From Listeria immobilis (GTDB taxonomy: Bacteria > Bacillota > Bacilli > Lactobacillales > Listeriaceae): a stretch of 64,000 nucleotides of DNA. The translations under genes and the position numbers were made by a program. The DNA lies in assembly GCF_014322765.1 (NCBI RefSeq), contig NZ_JAASTZ010000011.1, positions 40,724-104,723 on the forward strand, in the 5' to 3' direction. Below, one piece after another: positions 51,142 through 60,411 of the stretch; the first letter of the stretch is position 1; every line of letters begins with the position of its first letter. The notes beneath the pieces are model-generated. The model was not told where the DNA came from, did not search any database, and saw only the letters and a list, made by a program, of their open reading frames with translations.

Positions 51142-51224
51142 TAATATCACCATCCTTAATAATAATATTCGCCATGCGCTTCGAAATTCCTTTTTGATCA
51201 TTAAGAGGAAAAAAGGCAAAAAAA

Positions 51225-51254
51225 AAGAAAGCAATTAATTAAAATTACTTTCTT
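51225..51254 (-). terminator. Terminator after the methyltransferase gene
   Basis: Twelve-bp arms AAGAAAGCAATT (51225-51236) and AATTACTTTCTT (51243-51254, one wobble), followed on the minus strand by nine T. It overlaps the end of the coding region and separates that cluster from comEA. Confidence 0.85.
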
Positions 51255-51976
51255 GCTACAAAAAAGATTCTTTCACTTGTATCAGTTGGTTTTTCTTGGC
51301 TGAAATCTGCATAAACCTCTATTTTTGTAAATTGATATTTTTTTAGAAGTTTTTTATAGGTGGCAATTGGAAAAGTTCGTTCTTTATGTAGTTCGTCTAC
51401 ACGATGATAAGTTTCATCTTCACCTAAGATAAAGAAAGTAAGTTCATGTTCTACTGAATGCGGATATTTTCCAGGAAAAGAATTCCAAATGGTCGAAATT
51501 TCTTCTTCGCTATCTCCGTATGAGTAATCTTTGAAACCCGTATCTATTTTATAGACAGAATGAACATCAAATAAAAAAAGGCCATTTGGTTTTAAGTGTG
51601 CTGAAACAGCTTGAATTGTATCTTCCAATGCTTTTTCAGTTTCTAAGTAATTAAGTGAATCACAAAAGCAAGTCACCACATCAAAAGTCTGTTTTATGGA
51701 AAGTTTAGACATATCTTGCTCTAAAATGGACAATTCTATTTCTGCAGCGGCAATTTTCTCTTTTGCAACAGCGACCATTTCTTTGGAAAAATCTACCCCG
51801 GTCACACAATGCCCTAAAAAACTTAAACGAATAGCAAATTCAGCAGTTCCGCATGCAACATCAAGAATATCTTGTGGTTTGTCGCCAATAAAATCAGTAG
51901 AAAATTGAACCCATTCATCATAAAGTTCTGAGTCCATTAGTCTATCATAAAATCCTGGGAAATATTCATAACTCAT
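51245..51976 (-). CDS. SAM-dependent methyltransferase (YqeM-like)
   Basis: Class I methyltransferase of 243 aa; substrate unknown. SAM motif I is ILDVACGTAEFA, followed by VTGVDFSKEM, and the region VTCFCDSLNYL. The start at 51976 (MSYEYFPGFYDRLMD) has AAGGAGA upstream; a longer frame runs back through the rsfS terminator. It is the B. subtilis yqeM equivalent, at the end of the yqeG-to-rsfS cluster just before comEA. Confidence 0.88.
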   Translation of the reverse strand: MSYEYFPGFYDRLMDSELYDEWVQFSTDFIGDKPQDILDVACGTAEFAIRLSFLGHCVTGVDFSKEMVAVAKEKIAAAEIELSILEQDMSKLSIKQTFDVVTCFCDSLNYLETEKALEDTIQAVSAHLKPNGLFLFDVHSVYKIDTGFKDYSYGDSEEEISTIWNSFPGKYPHSVEHELTFFILGEDETYHRVDELHKERTFPIATYKKLLKKYQFTKIEVYADFSQEKPTDTSERIFFVARK

Positions 51977-52000
51977 TATACTTTTCTCCTTAAAAAAACA

Positions 52001-52022
52001 GGCGAGAAAAATTTCCCCGCCC
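52001..52022 (-). terminator. Terminator after rsfS
   Basis: Arms GGCGAGAAA and TTTCCCCGCC around a short loop, followed on the minus strand by TGTTTTTTT. It lies within the gap before the methyltransferase, so may only reduce read-through. Confidence 0.78.
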
Positions 52023-52035
52023 ATTTTGTAATTAT

Positions 52036-52392
52036 TTAAGAAACAAACGCAGCAGAAATATCTACAAGCGGTGCATCTCCCCATAGTTTTTCTAGGTTAT
52101 AGTAAGAGCGCTCTTCTTTGTGGAACACATGGATAATCACATCACCTAGATCGATTAAAATCCACTGTGCTGCATCAAATCCTTCTAAGCGTTTTACATC
52201 CACTTTGTTTTCTAGTGCTTTTTCTTTAATTTCACGAGCAATTGCTTGCACTTGTTTGTCCGAATTACCGTGACAGATAACAAAATAATCGGCAAAACTT
52301 GATAACCCCTTCATATCTAGTGCTAAAATATCCTCTGCTCTTTTATCGTCTGCTGCCTTTGCGGTCAGCATTAATGTGTCATAACTGTTCAA
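52036..52392 (-). CDS. rsfS: Ribosomal silencing factor RsfS
   Basis: Binds L14 and prevents 30S-50S joining when nutrients fall; 118 aa, Iojap family. Conserved sequence is SFADYFVICHGNSDKQVQAI and RLEGFDAAQWILIDLGDVIIHVF (in part). It starts 2 bp after yqeK, with ATG 52392 inside a tight cluster. Confidence 0.95.
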   Translation of the reverse strand: MNSYDTLMLTAKAADDKRAEDILALDMKGLSSFADYFVICHGNSDKQVQAIAREIKEKALENKVDVKRLEGFDAAQWILIDLGDVIIHVFHKEERSYYNLEKLWGDAPLVDISAAFVS

Positions 52393-52393
52393 A

Positions 52394-52972
52394 TTATTGA
52401 TAGTCTCCTTCCAAATTTAAATTAACAAAATAATTATAAGCATCAAGCGTATCCGGGAAAACGGATTGTTGCTTTTTGATTAAATGCGTGATGGTACTTG
52501 ATAAAGCAAATAACATTGCTGCATCCAGTGATTTTACTGCCAGCCTACGTGCTTTATATACTCCTGGGAAGGTTCTGCCTGGCTCTATATAATCCGCCAA
52601 ATAAATTAATTTATCAAAATCAGACATGGACGCACTTCCTGTAGTATGCACACGAATTGCTTCTAGTATTTCGTTATCTGAAATACCAAATTCCGTCTCT
52701 GCTAAATAAGCACCAACAGGGGCATGCCATAATGAACGATGAAATGCAAGTAGTCGTGGATCGTAATGTTCGTTTTCGATGATTTTTTTTGCTTCTTCAT
52801 CTGGATAGTACTTTGCATAATCATGTAATAACGCAGTAATTCTCGCTTTTTCTACATCCATATGATAATGTTCTGCAAGTTCTACAGCTGCTTTTTCTAC
52901 GCCTAATGTGTGTTTAAAACGTTCACTTGGCATAGCTGCTTCTACTTTTTTTAACATTTCATTTCTTTCCAT
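52394..52972 (-). CDS. yqeK: HD-domain phosphohydrolase YqeK
   Basis: HD-superfamily protein of 192 aa. Metal-binding residues are in ALLHDYAKY (HD), [10 protein letters not shown] and HTTG. In B. subtilis and relatives YqeK is described as a symmetrical diadenosine tetraphosphate hydrolase, which is family knowledge. It overlaps nadD by 14 bp and precedes rsfS. Confidence 0.92.
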   Translation of the reverse strand: MERNEMLKKVEAAMPSERFKHTLGVEKAAVELAEHYHMDVEKARITALLHDYAKYYPDEEAKKIIENEHYDPRLLAFHRSLWHAPVGAYLAETEFGISDNEILEAIRVHTTGSASMSDFDKLIYLADYIEPGRTFPGVYKARRLAVKSLDAAMLFALSSTITHLIKKQQSVFPDTLDAYNYFVNLNLEGDYQ

Positions 52973-53525
52973 AAAGTTGATGCTCCTTTATATATGACCA
53001 AACTTTTTCTGGTAAAACAGCTTGTGCATTTTCGATATCATTTCGAATTTCTGTAGAAGAAATGGTCATTTCTGGCATAGTAATTTGGAGAACTTTATAC
53101 GGAACCTCAGTTTGATAACAAGGACGATTAATCCCCACAAATGTCACCATTTTTACTAAGTCATCTATATGATACCACTTTGGCAAATATTCTACCATAT
53201 CGCCGCCGATAATAAAGTAAAAATCCATATCAGGCTGTTCGCTTATCATATCACGCATTGTATCATACGTATAGGATTTTCCCGCACGTGCTAATTCACG
53301 TGCATCCACTTCAAAAGCCTCATGGTCAGCTATCATTAATTCAAGCATTTCTATACGAGCTTGATTTGATGCCATTCCACTAATTTGTTTGTGTGGCGGA
53401 ATTTTATTTGGTAGAAAAAGAATTTTCTCAAGTCCTAGTTGTTTTTTTGCTTCTTCTGCCATTCGTAAATGCGCTAAATGAGGTGGATCGAATGTACCGC
53501 CTAAAATACCGATTTTATGTTTCAT
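52959..53525 (-). CDS. nadD: Nicotinate-nucleotide adenylyltransferase
   Basis: Makes deamido-NAD from nicotinate mononucleotide and ATP, 188 aa. The nucleotidyltransferase motif [12 protein letters not shown] with its T/HxxH core is N-terminal, and [10 protein letters not shown] is near the C-terminus. It follows yhbY by 17 bp and overlaps yqeK. Confidence 0.96.
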   Translation of the reverse strand: MKHKIGILGGTFDPPHLAHLRMAEEAKKQLGLEKILFLPNKIPPHKQISGMASNQARIEMLELMIADHEAFEVDARELARAGKSYTYDTMRDMISEQPDMDFYFIIGGDMVEYLPKWYHIDDLVKMVTFVGINRPCYQTEVPYKVLQITMPEMTISSTEIRNDIENAQAVLPEKVWSYIKEHQLYGKK

Positions 53526-53542
53526 GACGCTTTTCCTCCAAA

Positions 53543-53833
53543 TTACGGTAACTTAATTTGTTGTTTGTTAACAGAAGTCTTATAAAGAATAATTGTTCTG
53601 CCAATAACTTGGACAATATCTGCACCTGCTCGGCTGCTAATTTTTTCGGCAATAGTTTGTTTATCTTCATCACAATTTTGAAGAATGGATATTTTAATTA
53701 ATTCTCTTGCTTCAAGCGCTTCTTTTACTTGAACAATCAAGTTTGGCGATACGCTTCCCTTTCCAACTTGGAAAATTGGTTGAATACTATGAGCTTCTTT
53801 TCTTAAAAAACGTTTTTGTGTAGCTGTTAACAT
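53543..53833 (-). CDS. yhbY: RNA-binding protein YhbY (CRM domain)
   Basis: Single CRM/YhbY domain protein of 96 aa associated with 50S assembly. Its GxxG-type loop is visible as [10 protein letters not shown]. The ATG at 53833 shares one base with the aroE stop and has AGGAGG within the end of aroE; a longer frame through aroE is not supported. Confidence 0.93.
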   Translation of the reverse strand: MLTATQKRFLRKEAHSIQPIFQVGKGSVSPNLIVQVKEALEARELIKISILQNCDEDKQTIAEKISSRAGADIVQVIGRTIILYKTSVNKQQIKLP

Positions 53834-54654
53834 TAGTTTCCTCCTAATTGTTCGAGTACTGCATCTTTCATCAGTGAACGATTTGGTTTTACGCCAGTCC
53901 ATATTTCAAAAGCAAGTGCTCCTTGATTAACAAACATCGGTAAACCATTTTGCGTGATTGCTCCGTATTTTTTTGCCTCTTTCAAGAAGGCAGTTTCGGC
54001 TGGATTGTAAATAATATCTGAACAAATTGTTCCTTTCGTTAAATTAGCTAACGAAATGGGGCTTTTGTTTTTGGAGGCCTCTAAACCAATCGAAGTTGTT
54101 TGGATGATTATCGTAAAATCAGCTAAGTTTTTTTCAGCTTCATCTAGTGTCATTGCTTGATGATTGCTATGATTTTTTGTCATTTCCACCGCTTTTTCTG
54201 ATGTACGATTGGCAACTGTTATTTTTGCGGTTGTATAATTTTTTAGTGCAAGATAAATAGCTTTACTTGCGCCACCTGCTCCTGTAATTAAAATGGAGTC
54301 ATTTTCGGTAATCAATCGAATTTCTTCTAAGCCTTCTAGGTATCCTTTGCCATCTGTGTTGAAACCATACCATTTTTTATTTTTTCGAAGGACTGTATTT
54401 ACTGCACCCGAAGCTGTTGCTAGACTATCAAGCTCATCTAAAAATGGTAAAATCCGCTCTTTAAAAGGAGTGGTTATATTAAATCCAACGACTCCTGAAT
54501 CCATTAGTCTTGTTATTTCTGTTTCAAAATCAGCTTCTTCTATTAAAACAGAATCATATTTAGCATTCATTCCAAGTTCTTGGAAAATCCGGTTTTGCAT
54601 AGCTGGCGATAAAGAGTGTCTGATCGGATTTCCGATTACTACATATTTTTCCAA
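53833..54654 (-). CDS. aroE: Shikimate dehydrogenase
   Basis: NADPH-dependent reduction of 3-dehydroshikimate in aromatic amino acid synthesis, 273 aa. The substrate motif is IGNPIRHSLSPAMQN, the catalytic Lys and Asp are in FNITTPFKE and NTDGKG, and the nucleotide motif is ITGAGGASKA. The start is TTG 54654 with AAAGGAGG upstream; the longer frame to 54741 crosses yqeH and is unsupported. Confidence 0.95.
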   Translation of the reverse strand: MEKYVVIGNPIRHSLSPAMQNRIFQELGMNAKYDSVLIEEADFETEITRLMDSGVVGFNITTPFKERILPFLDELDSLATASGAVNTVLRKNKKWYGFNTDGKGYLEGLEEIRLITENDSILITGAGGASKAIYLALKNYTTAKITVANRTSEKAVEMTKNHSNHQAMTLDEAEKNLADFTIIIQTTSIGLEASKNKSPISLANLTKGTICSDIIYNPAETAFLKEAKKYGAITQNGLPMFVNQGALAFEIWTGVKPNRSLMKDAVLEQLGGN

Positions 54655-54673
54655 ATGACAAGCCTCCTTTATT

Positions 54674-55774
54674 TTAAACGAGTGATGTCCGGATAGTTGC
54701 GCTAACGCCTTCTGGGACCCAAGCAGTAATTTTCGCGCCACCTTCTGGAATCGTTATCCAGCCAAGTCCAGAAAAGACGATATCGGCTTTTTCTTTGACA
54801 TTAAACGTATATGGAACTAGTTTTGGCAGTGTTTTCATTCCTTCTTCGGTAGGTGGTTGAAGGACTAACCCAGCTTGTTTTTCATATAGTGCATCTGCTT
54901 TTTCTAATTTTGTTCGGTGAATTGGCAAGTTGTTTGATACATAGACAACTAGTGATTTTCTGCCACCGGAAACATAATCTAGTCTAGCAAGCGCGCCTAA
55001 AAATAGCGTTTGTTCTTCATTTAATTGAAAAACAGCGGGTTTTATTTCTTTTTTAGGTGTGATTGCTTTTAAAGTAGCGGTATCAATGAAATGAGCCATT
55101 TGATGATGATTAATAATCCCTGGTGTATCTACTAATTCACTTCCATCCGCAAGTGGAATTTCAATTTTATCAAGTGTTGTTCCTGGGAATTGTGATGTAG
55201 TAATTACATTGTTTTCACCAGAAGCTTGTTTAATAATCCGATTAATTAACGTTGATTTTCCAACATTCGTACAACCAACAACGTATACATCTTGCCCATT
55301 TCTAAGCTCGTCCATTTTTTCTAATAAGGTATCAAATCCGTGTCCCCGTTCTGCGCTGACTAATACAACATCTGCGGCTGTTAAACCTTGCTCTTTAGCA
55401 CGTGTTCGCATCCACCGCGTTAATTTATCACGTTTTAATGATTTTGGTAAAACATCTTCTTTATTTCCTACTAATAAAACCGGATTATTTCCAGCAAAAC
55501 GTGGTAATCCTGGCAACCAACTGCCATCAAAATCAAAAATATCTACTACATAAACAATTAAAGCTTGTTTAGAGCTAATTTGATTTAAAATGCGTAAAAA
55601 ATCATCATCCGTTAAAGCAACATCTTGAATTTCGTTGTAATGCTTCAACCGAAAACATCTTTTACAAATTACTTGTTCATTATTTAGAGATGATTTTGGC
55701 GCGTAACCAATTTCGTTCGGATTTTCGGTTTGAATAACTGCTCCACAACCAATACATCTAATTTCTTCTGTCAA
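54674..55774 (-). CDS. yqeH: Ribosome biogenesis GTPase YqeH
   Basis: Circularly permuted GTPase for 30S assembly, 366 aa. An N-terminal zinc finger (CIGCG and CKRCF) precedes the permuted order G4 (GNKEDVLP), G1 (GCTNVGKST) and G3 (DTPG), with a C-terminal RNA-binding region. The start is TTG 55774 preceded by GGGAGGA. It overlaps yqeG by 4 bp. Confidence 0.95.
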   Translation of the reverse strand: MTEEIRCIGCGAVIQTENPNEIGYAPKSSLNNEQVICKRCFRLKHYNEIQDVALTDDDFLRILNQISSKQALIVYVVDIFDFDGSWLPGLPRFAGNNPVLLVGNKEDVLPKSLKRDKLTRWMRTRAKEQGLTAADVVLVSAERGHGFDTLLEKMDELRNGQDVYVVGCTNVGKSTLINRIIKQASGENNVITTSQFPGTTLDKIEIPLADGSELVDTPGIINHHQMAHFIDTATLKAITPKKEIKPAVFQLNEEQTLFLGALARLDYVSGGRKSLVVYVSNNLPIHRTKLEKADALYEKQAGLVLQPPTEEGMKTLPKLVPYTFNVKEKADIVFSGLGWITIPEGGAKITAWVPEGVSATIRTSLV

Positions 55775-56292
55775 AGTGATTCCTCCCACTTGAGTTTGTT
55801 TTTCTTAGCTAATCGTTTCAAAATAATGCTTTCCATCATTCGGTTTAATTTCGTTGCCATACCATCTGTTTGTTTTACTGGACGAACAAAAATAGTAGTT
55901 AACTTTTGCCGATTTCCGCCGAATATATCTGTCATAATTTGATCTCCAATCATCACAGTCTCTTCTGGCGTTGCATTCATTTCTTTTAATGCCCAGCGGA
56001 AATTACCCCCAAGTGGCTTTTTTGCTCGAGCTAAATAAGGGACATCAATTGCTTTTGCCACACGAGCAACTCGTTCTTCATTATTGTTAGAAAAAATCAT
56101 CACTTTAATTCCTTCTTCTTTCAATATCGTAAACCAGTTGATTACTTCATCGGTAGCATCTAATTGATCCCATGCGAGCAGTGTATTATCTAAATCAGTT
56201 AAGATCGTGGTTTTACCCATTTTCCTAAGTTGTTCTGCTGTTATTCCAAATGGAGTATTCAACATTTTATCTGGTGAGAATTGCTTTAGCAC
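55771..56292 (-). CDS. yqeG: YqeG family HAD-IIIA phosphatase
   Basis: HAD-superfamily phosphatase of 173 aa. The catalytic motif is LTDLDNTLLAWD (motif I), with IFSNNNEERV (motif II), K in RAKKP, and GDQIMTDIFGGNR (motif IV). Substrate is unknown; mitochondrial homologues act on phosphatidylglycerophosphate. The start is GTG 56292 (MLKQFSPDKML) with GAGGTG upstream; the ATG at 56307 lacks a ribosome-binding site. First gene of the yqeG-yqeH-aroE-yhbY-nadD-yqeK-rsfS cluster. Confidence 0.92.
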   Translation of the reverse strand: MLKQFSPDKMLNTPFGITAEQLRKMGKTTILTDLDNTLLAWDQLDATDEVINWFTILKEEGIKVMIFSNNNEERVARVAKAIDVPYLARAKKPLGGNFRWALKEMNATPEETVMIGDQIMTDIFGGNRQKLTTIFVRPVKQTDGMATKLNRMMESIILKRLAKKNKLKWEESL

Positions 56293-56364
56293 GTATTGGC
56301 ACCTCATTCTTTTATTTAGTACAGTCTATTCTATCATACATTCAATTAGACTAATAATCTATAA

Positions 56365-56393
56365 ATTTTACCATCTTTCTGTTTATTTTACAA
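56365..56393 (-). promoter_or_regulatory. yqeG operon promoter
   Basis: Minus strand -35 TTGTAA (56388-56393), 17-bp spacer ending TGG, -10 TAAAAT (56365-56370). Its -35 overlaps the potential -35 of the divergent pepF promoter. Confidence 0.7.
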
Positions 56394-56409
56394 AAAAAGC
56401 TGAGAAAAA

Positions 56410-56418
56410 TGGTATAAT
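56410..56418 (+). promoter_or_regulatory. pepF extended -10 promoter
   Basis: TGG followed by TATAAT (56413-56418). A TTTACA at 56387-56392 is 20 bp upstream, too far for a good -35, so activity likely depends on the extended -10. Confidence 0.65.
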
Positions 56419-56454
56419 ACCTAAAGAAATGTTATTTTTCAAGGAGGAATACAA

Positions 56455-58263
56455 ATGTCGAATAATTATGCATTAACCTGGGATTTAGAAAATATATATG
56501 CTGGAGGTAGCGGCTCAGAAGAATTGCAGCAAACACTTAAAGAAGTAAAGGAAGATTTAGATAGTTTTGTTGCGAATGTTTCTGAGTGGAATATTCCCGA
56601 AAATGTTGAAGCTTCCGTAGAATTCCTCTTACTAGTCAACCAAAATGCGGATATCTCTAAAATCTTATTAACAGCAGGATCTTTCTTAGAATGTCTTGCT
56701 TCCGCGGATATTAATGACACACGTGCGAATGAAATTTCTGCACTTATTTATCAATATGTTGCTACACTCGCAACCGCAGAAGATGAATGGCATGATAAAT
56801 TTGCTCAAGTTTCAGACCGTGTATGGGACGAATTAATGGAGCAAAATGGTTTATCTCAAATTAGTTTTATTTTAAGCGAGGCAAGAACAAACCGTCGTAA
56901 AAAAGGAACTAAAGAGCAAGAAGCTGCTATTAACGCACTAGCTGTAGACGGTTATCGTGGCTGGTCTGATCATTATGATACAATTGTTGGAAAATTACGG
57001 ATGAAAATAACGTTAGATGGTGAGGAAAAAGAAGTTTCTGCTGGTCAAGCGCTTAATTTATTAAACCATCCTGACCGTGAAGTTCGTCATACTGTTTTTA
57101 AAGAATATACTCGTGTTTGGCAACAAGAGTCTCGTCTTTTTAGTGATACATTAAATCATTTATCCGGCTTCCGTCTTGCTACATACAATATTCGTAAATG
57201 GGATAATACATTAGATGAACCCCTTTCAATTAACCGCCTTGATGAACAAACACTAAAATCAATGTGGAATGTCATTCAAACACATAAACCCACATTTGTT
57301 CATTTCTTAGATAGAAAAGCAAATTTACTTGGTCCCGAAAAATTAAGCTTTTACGATGTGGAAGCTCCACTTGTATTCTCCAGCGAGCCAAAAACATACA
57401 CTTATCAAGAAGGTGCCGAGTTTATCATCGAGCAATTTAATAAATTCAGTCCTAAAATGGCAAACTTTGCTAAAAATGCTTTTGAAAAAGGCTGGATTGA
57501 AGCAGAAGATCGTGATAATAAACGTCCAGGAGGCTTTTGTACCGATTTCCCTGTTGAAAAAGAGAGCCGGATTTTTATGACCTATGATGGGGCTCCTGGA
57601 ACTGTAGCTACACTTGCTCACGAACTTGGTCATGCATTCCACTCACACGTTATTCGGGAAGAACCTTTTGAAAACACAGATTATGCAATGAACGTTGCCG
57701 AAACTGCTTCTACTTTTGCAGAAATGATTATTGCAGACGCTTCTGTCAAAGATGCTAAAACAAAAGAAGAAAAAATTACTTTGCTAGAAGATAAAATTGG
57801 TCGAAGCATTGCATTCTTTATGAATATTCATGCACGATTTATTTTTGAAAATAATTTTTATGAAGCTCGTAAACAAGGAGTTGTCTCGGTAGATCGACTT
57901 AATTCCTTAATGGAAGAAGCACAACGAGAAGCTTATTTAGATGCTTTAGATGAGTATCATCCACAATTCTGGGCTTCTAAACTGCATTTTTATATTGCGG
58001 ATGTGCCATTTTATAACTTTCCTTATACTTTTGGTTACCTATTCTCTCTTGGTATTTACCATAAAGCGCAATCAGCTGGTGCAGGATACGAAGATGAATA
58101 TATTGCCTTACTAAAAGATACTGGTTCTATGACTACGGAACAACTTGCTGCCAAACATTTAGGCGTTGATTTACGTAAAGCTGATTTCTGGGAAGAAGCT
58201 GTTCAACTTGCTGCCAAAGATGTAGAAGATTTCCTTTCTTTAACAGAAGAATATGTAAAATAA
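56455..58263 (+). CDS. pepF: Oligoendopeptidase F
   Basis: Cytosolic M3B zinc metallopeptidase degrading oligopeptides, 602 aa. The zinc motif is H389-E-x-x-H393 (HELGHAFHSH) with the downstream Glu in NVAETASTFAE. An N-terminal helical domain precedes it. Start ATG 56455 with AAGGAGGAA upstream. Plus-strand, monocistronic, divergent from the yqeG cluster. Confidence 0.96.
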   Translation: MSNNYALTWDLENIYAGGSGSEELQQTLKEVKEDLDSFVANVSEWNIPENVEASVEFLLLVNQNADISKILLTAGSFLECLASADINDTRANEISALIYQYVATLATAEDEWHDKFAQVSDRVWDELMEQNGLSQISFILSEARTNRRKKGTKEQEAAINALAVDGYRGWSDHYDTIVGKLRMKITLDGEEKEVSAGQALNLLNHPDREVRHTVFKEYTRVWQQESRLFSDTLNHLSGFRLATYNIRKWDNTLDEPLSINRLDEQTLKSMWNVIQTHKPTFVHFLDRKANLLGPEKLSFYDVEAPLVFSSEPKTYTYQEGAEFIIEQFNKFSPKMANFAKNAFEKGWIEAEDRDNKRPGGFCTDFPVEKESRIFMTYDGAPGTVATLAHELGHAFHSHVIREEPFENTDYAMNVAETASTFAEMIIADASVKDAKTKEEKITLLEDKIGRSIAFFMNIHARFIFENNFYEARKQGVVSVDRLNSLMEEAQREAYLDALDEYHPQFWASKLHFYIADVPFYNFPYTFGYLFSLGIYHKAQSAGAGYEDEYIALLKDTGSMTTEQLAAKHLGVDLRKADFWEEAVQLAAKDVEDFLSLTEEYVK

Positions 58264-58298
58264 AAAACATCCTGGAGCCTAAAACTCCAGGATGTTTT
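58264..58298. terminator. Bidirectional terminator, pepF / mtnN
   Basis: Arms AAAACATCCTGGAG and complement around a short AAA-containing loop, with A and T tracts on either side. It ends both convergent genes. Confidence 0.92.
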
Positions 58299-59002
58299 TA
58301 AATTATTTTAAGTAACTCTATAATACAAGTAGCCGACTGTTTGGCTGCTAAATGGATAAATTCATCAAATGACATTGTTGCTTCTTGGTTTGCTAAATCT
58401 GAAATAGCACGAATAATTAAAAACGGAATATCAAATTGATAGGCCACTTGCGCAATCGCAGCAGCTTCCATTTCAACGGCTTTGACATCTGGGAAAAATG
58501 TTCGAATAATCTCGTGCTGATCAGGACGCATAATAAATGAGTCATTAGTAATCACTAAACCAAATACAGCTTTGTTTTCACTTGTTGAAAAGTAATCACG
58601 GTAAATGGTTTCTGCTTTTTTCAAAAGAACCGCATCCCCTTGATAAAAGGCAGGCATGCGTGGTACTTGCCCATAGGTATAACCAAATTCTGTTACATCA
58701 ACATCGCCATAAGCTAATCTATCTGAAATAATCACATCCCCGATAGTTAAACCTTCGCCCATTCCGCCAGCAGAGCCCGTATTAATAATTAGCTCGGGTT
58801 TAAATCGATCTGCCATAAGTGTTGTTCCTAATGCAGCATTTACTTTGCCAATACCTGATTCAAGTAAAACCACTTCCTTGCTGGCAATTTCACCCGTGTA
58901 GAATTTCGCACCAGCAATCGTTATTACCTCTGGATTTTTCATAGTAGCTTTTAACAGTGCTACCTCTTCTTCCATTGCTCCAATAATACCAATTTTTTTC
59001 AT
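58298..59002 (-). CDS. mtnN: 5'-methylthioadenosine/S-adenosylhomocysteine nucleosidase
   Basis: Hydrolyses methylthioadenosine and S-adenosylhomocysteine (Pfs/MTAN), recycling SAM by-products and feeding AI-2 synthesis; 234 aa. Catalytic Glu12 lies in IGAMEEEV, purine-binding residues in TGSAGG, ribose contacts in VEMEAAAIAQV and catalytic Asp in ISDLAN. It follows yrrS across a terminator. Confidence 0.96.
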   Translation of the reverse strand: MKKIGIIGAMEEEVALLKATMKNPEVITIAGAKFYTGEIASKEVVLLESGIGKVNAALGTTLMADRFKPELIINTGSAGGMGEGLTIGDVIISDRLAYGDVDVTEFGYTYGQVPRMPAFYQGDAVLLKKAETIYRDYFSTSENKAVFGLVITNDSFIMRPDQHEIIRTFFPDVKAVEMEAAAIAQVAYQFDIPFLIIRAISDLANQEATMSFDEFIHLAAKQSATCIIELLKII

Positions 59003-59020
59003 TATGTAACCTCCAAAAAA

Positions 59021-59056
59021 AAAGCACAGTAAGCTTCAAATTAACTTCTGTGCTTT
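59021..59056 (-). terminator. Terminator after yrrS
   Basis: Nine-bp perfect arms AAAGCACAG (59021-59029) and CTGTGCTTT (59048-59056), followed on the minus strand by a run of T. It overlaps the yrrS stop codon. Confidence 0.88.
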
Positions 59057-59681
59057 ATCTCTTATCGTTTGTTTTAAGTTCTTCTACTTTTGTTGGTTGC
59101 CAGCCTTCACCATCTACCCAAGTAATATAGACACGATAAGCTTTATCGGGAGTTTCTTTAGTAGAAAGCGTTCCGATTGCTTGTGTTGCCGGATCAGCAC
59201 CTTGTTCTACAAACCAAAGTGAAGTATTTTCGATTGGGATGTCTGTTGCTAAAGAAAATGCTTTTCGCTTTTCTTGCCAGTCGACACTGGTTGAGCTATA
59301 GGAGTTCACGTGTTCACCAGTTTGTTCTGTGCCAATTGGTTCCCAGTCTTTTGAAATTACTTTTGCCACATTTGGGTCATCACTATCGGTAGTTTCTGTT
59401 GTATCTTTTGCTGCTTTTTCTTTTTTGCTGGCTTTGTTTGATTTGGCGGCATCTTCTTTTTTCGCAGTGGAAGATGCCGTTTGATTCGGTTGATCTGCTG
59501 GGTCGCTTTCTGTTTTAAACAAAACAAAATACAAGCTACCAATGATAAGTAAGCTTACCACGATAATTAAGATATTTAAGACCAAATTGGTTTTTTTTCG
59601 CTTGGTATTTTGCTGTGAGCGCGAACCTTCTACCATATTTTGTTTAATACGACGATTATTCGATTGTCGATTATCTGCCAT
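59055..59681 (-). CDS. DUF1510 membrane protein (YrrS-like)
   Basis: Protein of 208 aa with a basic, Asn/Arg/Gln-rich cytoplasmic N-terminus (1-32), one membrane helix (about 33-52), a low-complexity Lys/Ala/Asp linker (about 58-110) and an extracellular DUF1510 domain with the VDWQEKRKAFSLAT segment. In B. subtilis YrrS has been tied to cell-wall synthesis, next to a PBP gene; there is no such neighbour here. It lies between greA and mtnN. Confidence 0.82.
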   Translation of the reverse strand: MADNRQSNNRRIKQNMVEGSRSQQNTKRKKTNLVLNILIIVVSLLIIGSLYFVLFKTESDPADQPNQTASSTAKKEDAAKSNKASKKEKAAKDTTETTDSDDPNVAKVISKDWEPIGTEQTGEHVNSYSSTSVDWQEKRKAFSLATDIPIENTSLWFVEQGADPATQAIGTLSTKETPDKAYRVYITWVDGEGWQPTKVEELKTNDKR

Positions 59682-59738
59682 TTGCTTTCACCACCTTATA
59701 AGTAACCGCTGTAAAAACACAACTAGCAAATTGCTAAA

Positions 59739-60221
59739 TTAGGATGCAGTGATTTTTTGAATCTTCACGCTCATATCGCCAGCTGGTGTTTGAATAGTTA
59801 CTTCTTCTCCTTCTTTATGACCAAGTAAACCTTTGGCAATTGGAGAATCATTGGAAATTTTCCCTTCAAACGGATCTGCTTCTGCACTACCTACAATTGT
59901 GTATGTTTCTTCATCGCCATCAGGTAATTCAATGAAAGTAACTGTGTTTCCAAGTGTTACAATACCAGTATGTGCTTCTGCTGCATCAATGATTTGTGCA
60001 TTACGAATCATATTTTCGATAGTAGTGATACGGCCTTCTACAAAAGCTTGTTCATCTTTTGCCGAATCATACTCGGAGTTCTCAGATAAATCCCCAAAAC
60101 TACGGGCAATTTTAATTCGCTCAACTACTTCTTTACGTTTTACAGTTTTTAACTCTTGAAGTTCATTTTCTAATTTTGCTTTCCCATCCAGGGTCATTGG
60201 AAATACTTTTTCTGTCGCCAA
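59739..60221 (-). CDS. greA: Transcription elongation factor GreA
   Basis: Rescues backtracked RNA polymerase by stimulating transcript cleavage, 160 aa. The N-terminal coiled coil has acidic tip residues in [11 protein letters not shown], and the C-terminal FKBP-like domain includes GNTVTFIEL and [16 protein letters not shown]. The start is TTG 60221 ([10 protein letters not shown]) with AAAGGAG upstream; the longer frame extends through that site. It has its own promoter. Confidence 0.96.
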   Translation of the reverse strand: MATEKVFPMTLDGKAKLENELQELKTVKRKEVVERIKIARSFGDLSENSEYDSAKDEQAFVEGRITTIENMIRNAQIIDAAEAHTGIVTLGNTVTFIELPDGDEETYTIVGSAEADPFEGKISNDSPIAKGLLGHKEGEEVTIQTPAGDMSVKIQKITAS

Positions 60222-60368
60222 TCTATTTCTCTCCTTTTGTTGGTTCATTATAGTATAGAAAAGCACGGAGGTATCTCTCCGCACCTTCACCAAATATTAC
60301 TACTCGTCAGAAAGATTAACATGTCACGCTTGAAATAGCAAGCAAATGTCTCTCTATTTACTAGAAAA

Positions 60369-60397
60369 ATTTTACCTTACTTTTGCGGGTTTGACAA
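60369..60397 (-). promoter_or_regulatory. greA promoter
   Basis: Minus strand -35 TTGTCA (60392-60397), 17-bp spacer, -10 TAAAAT (60369-60374). It leaves a leader of about 140 nt; in it the bases around 60307-60345 can pair partly (ACATGTCACGCTTG and complementary stretches). Confidence 0.78.
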
Positions 60398-60411
60398 GTG
60401 ATACCTTCATT

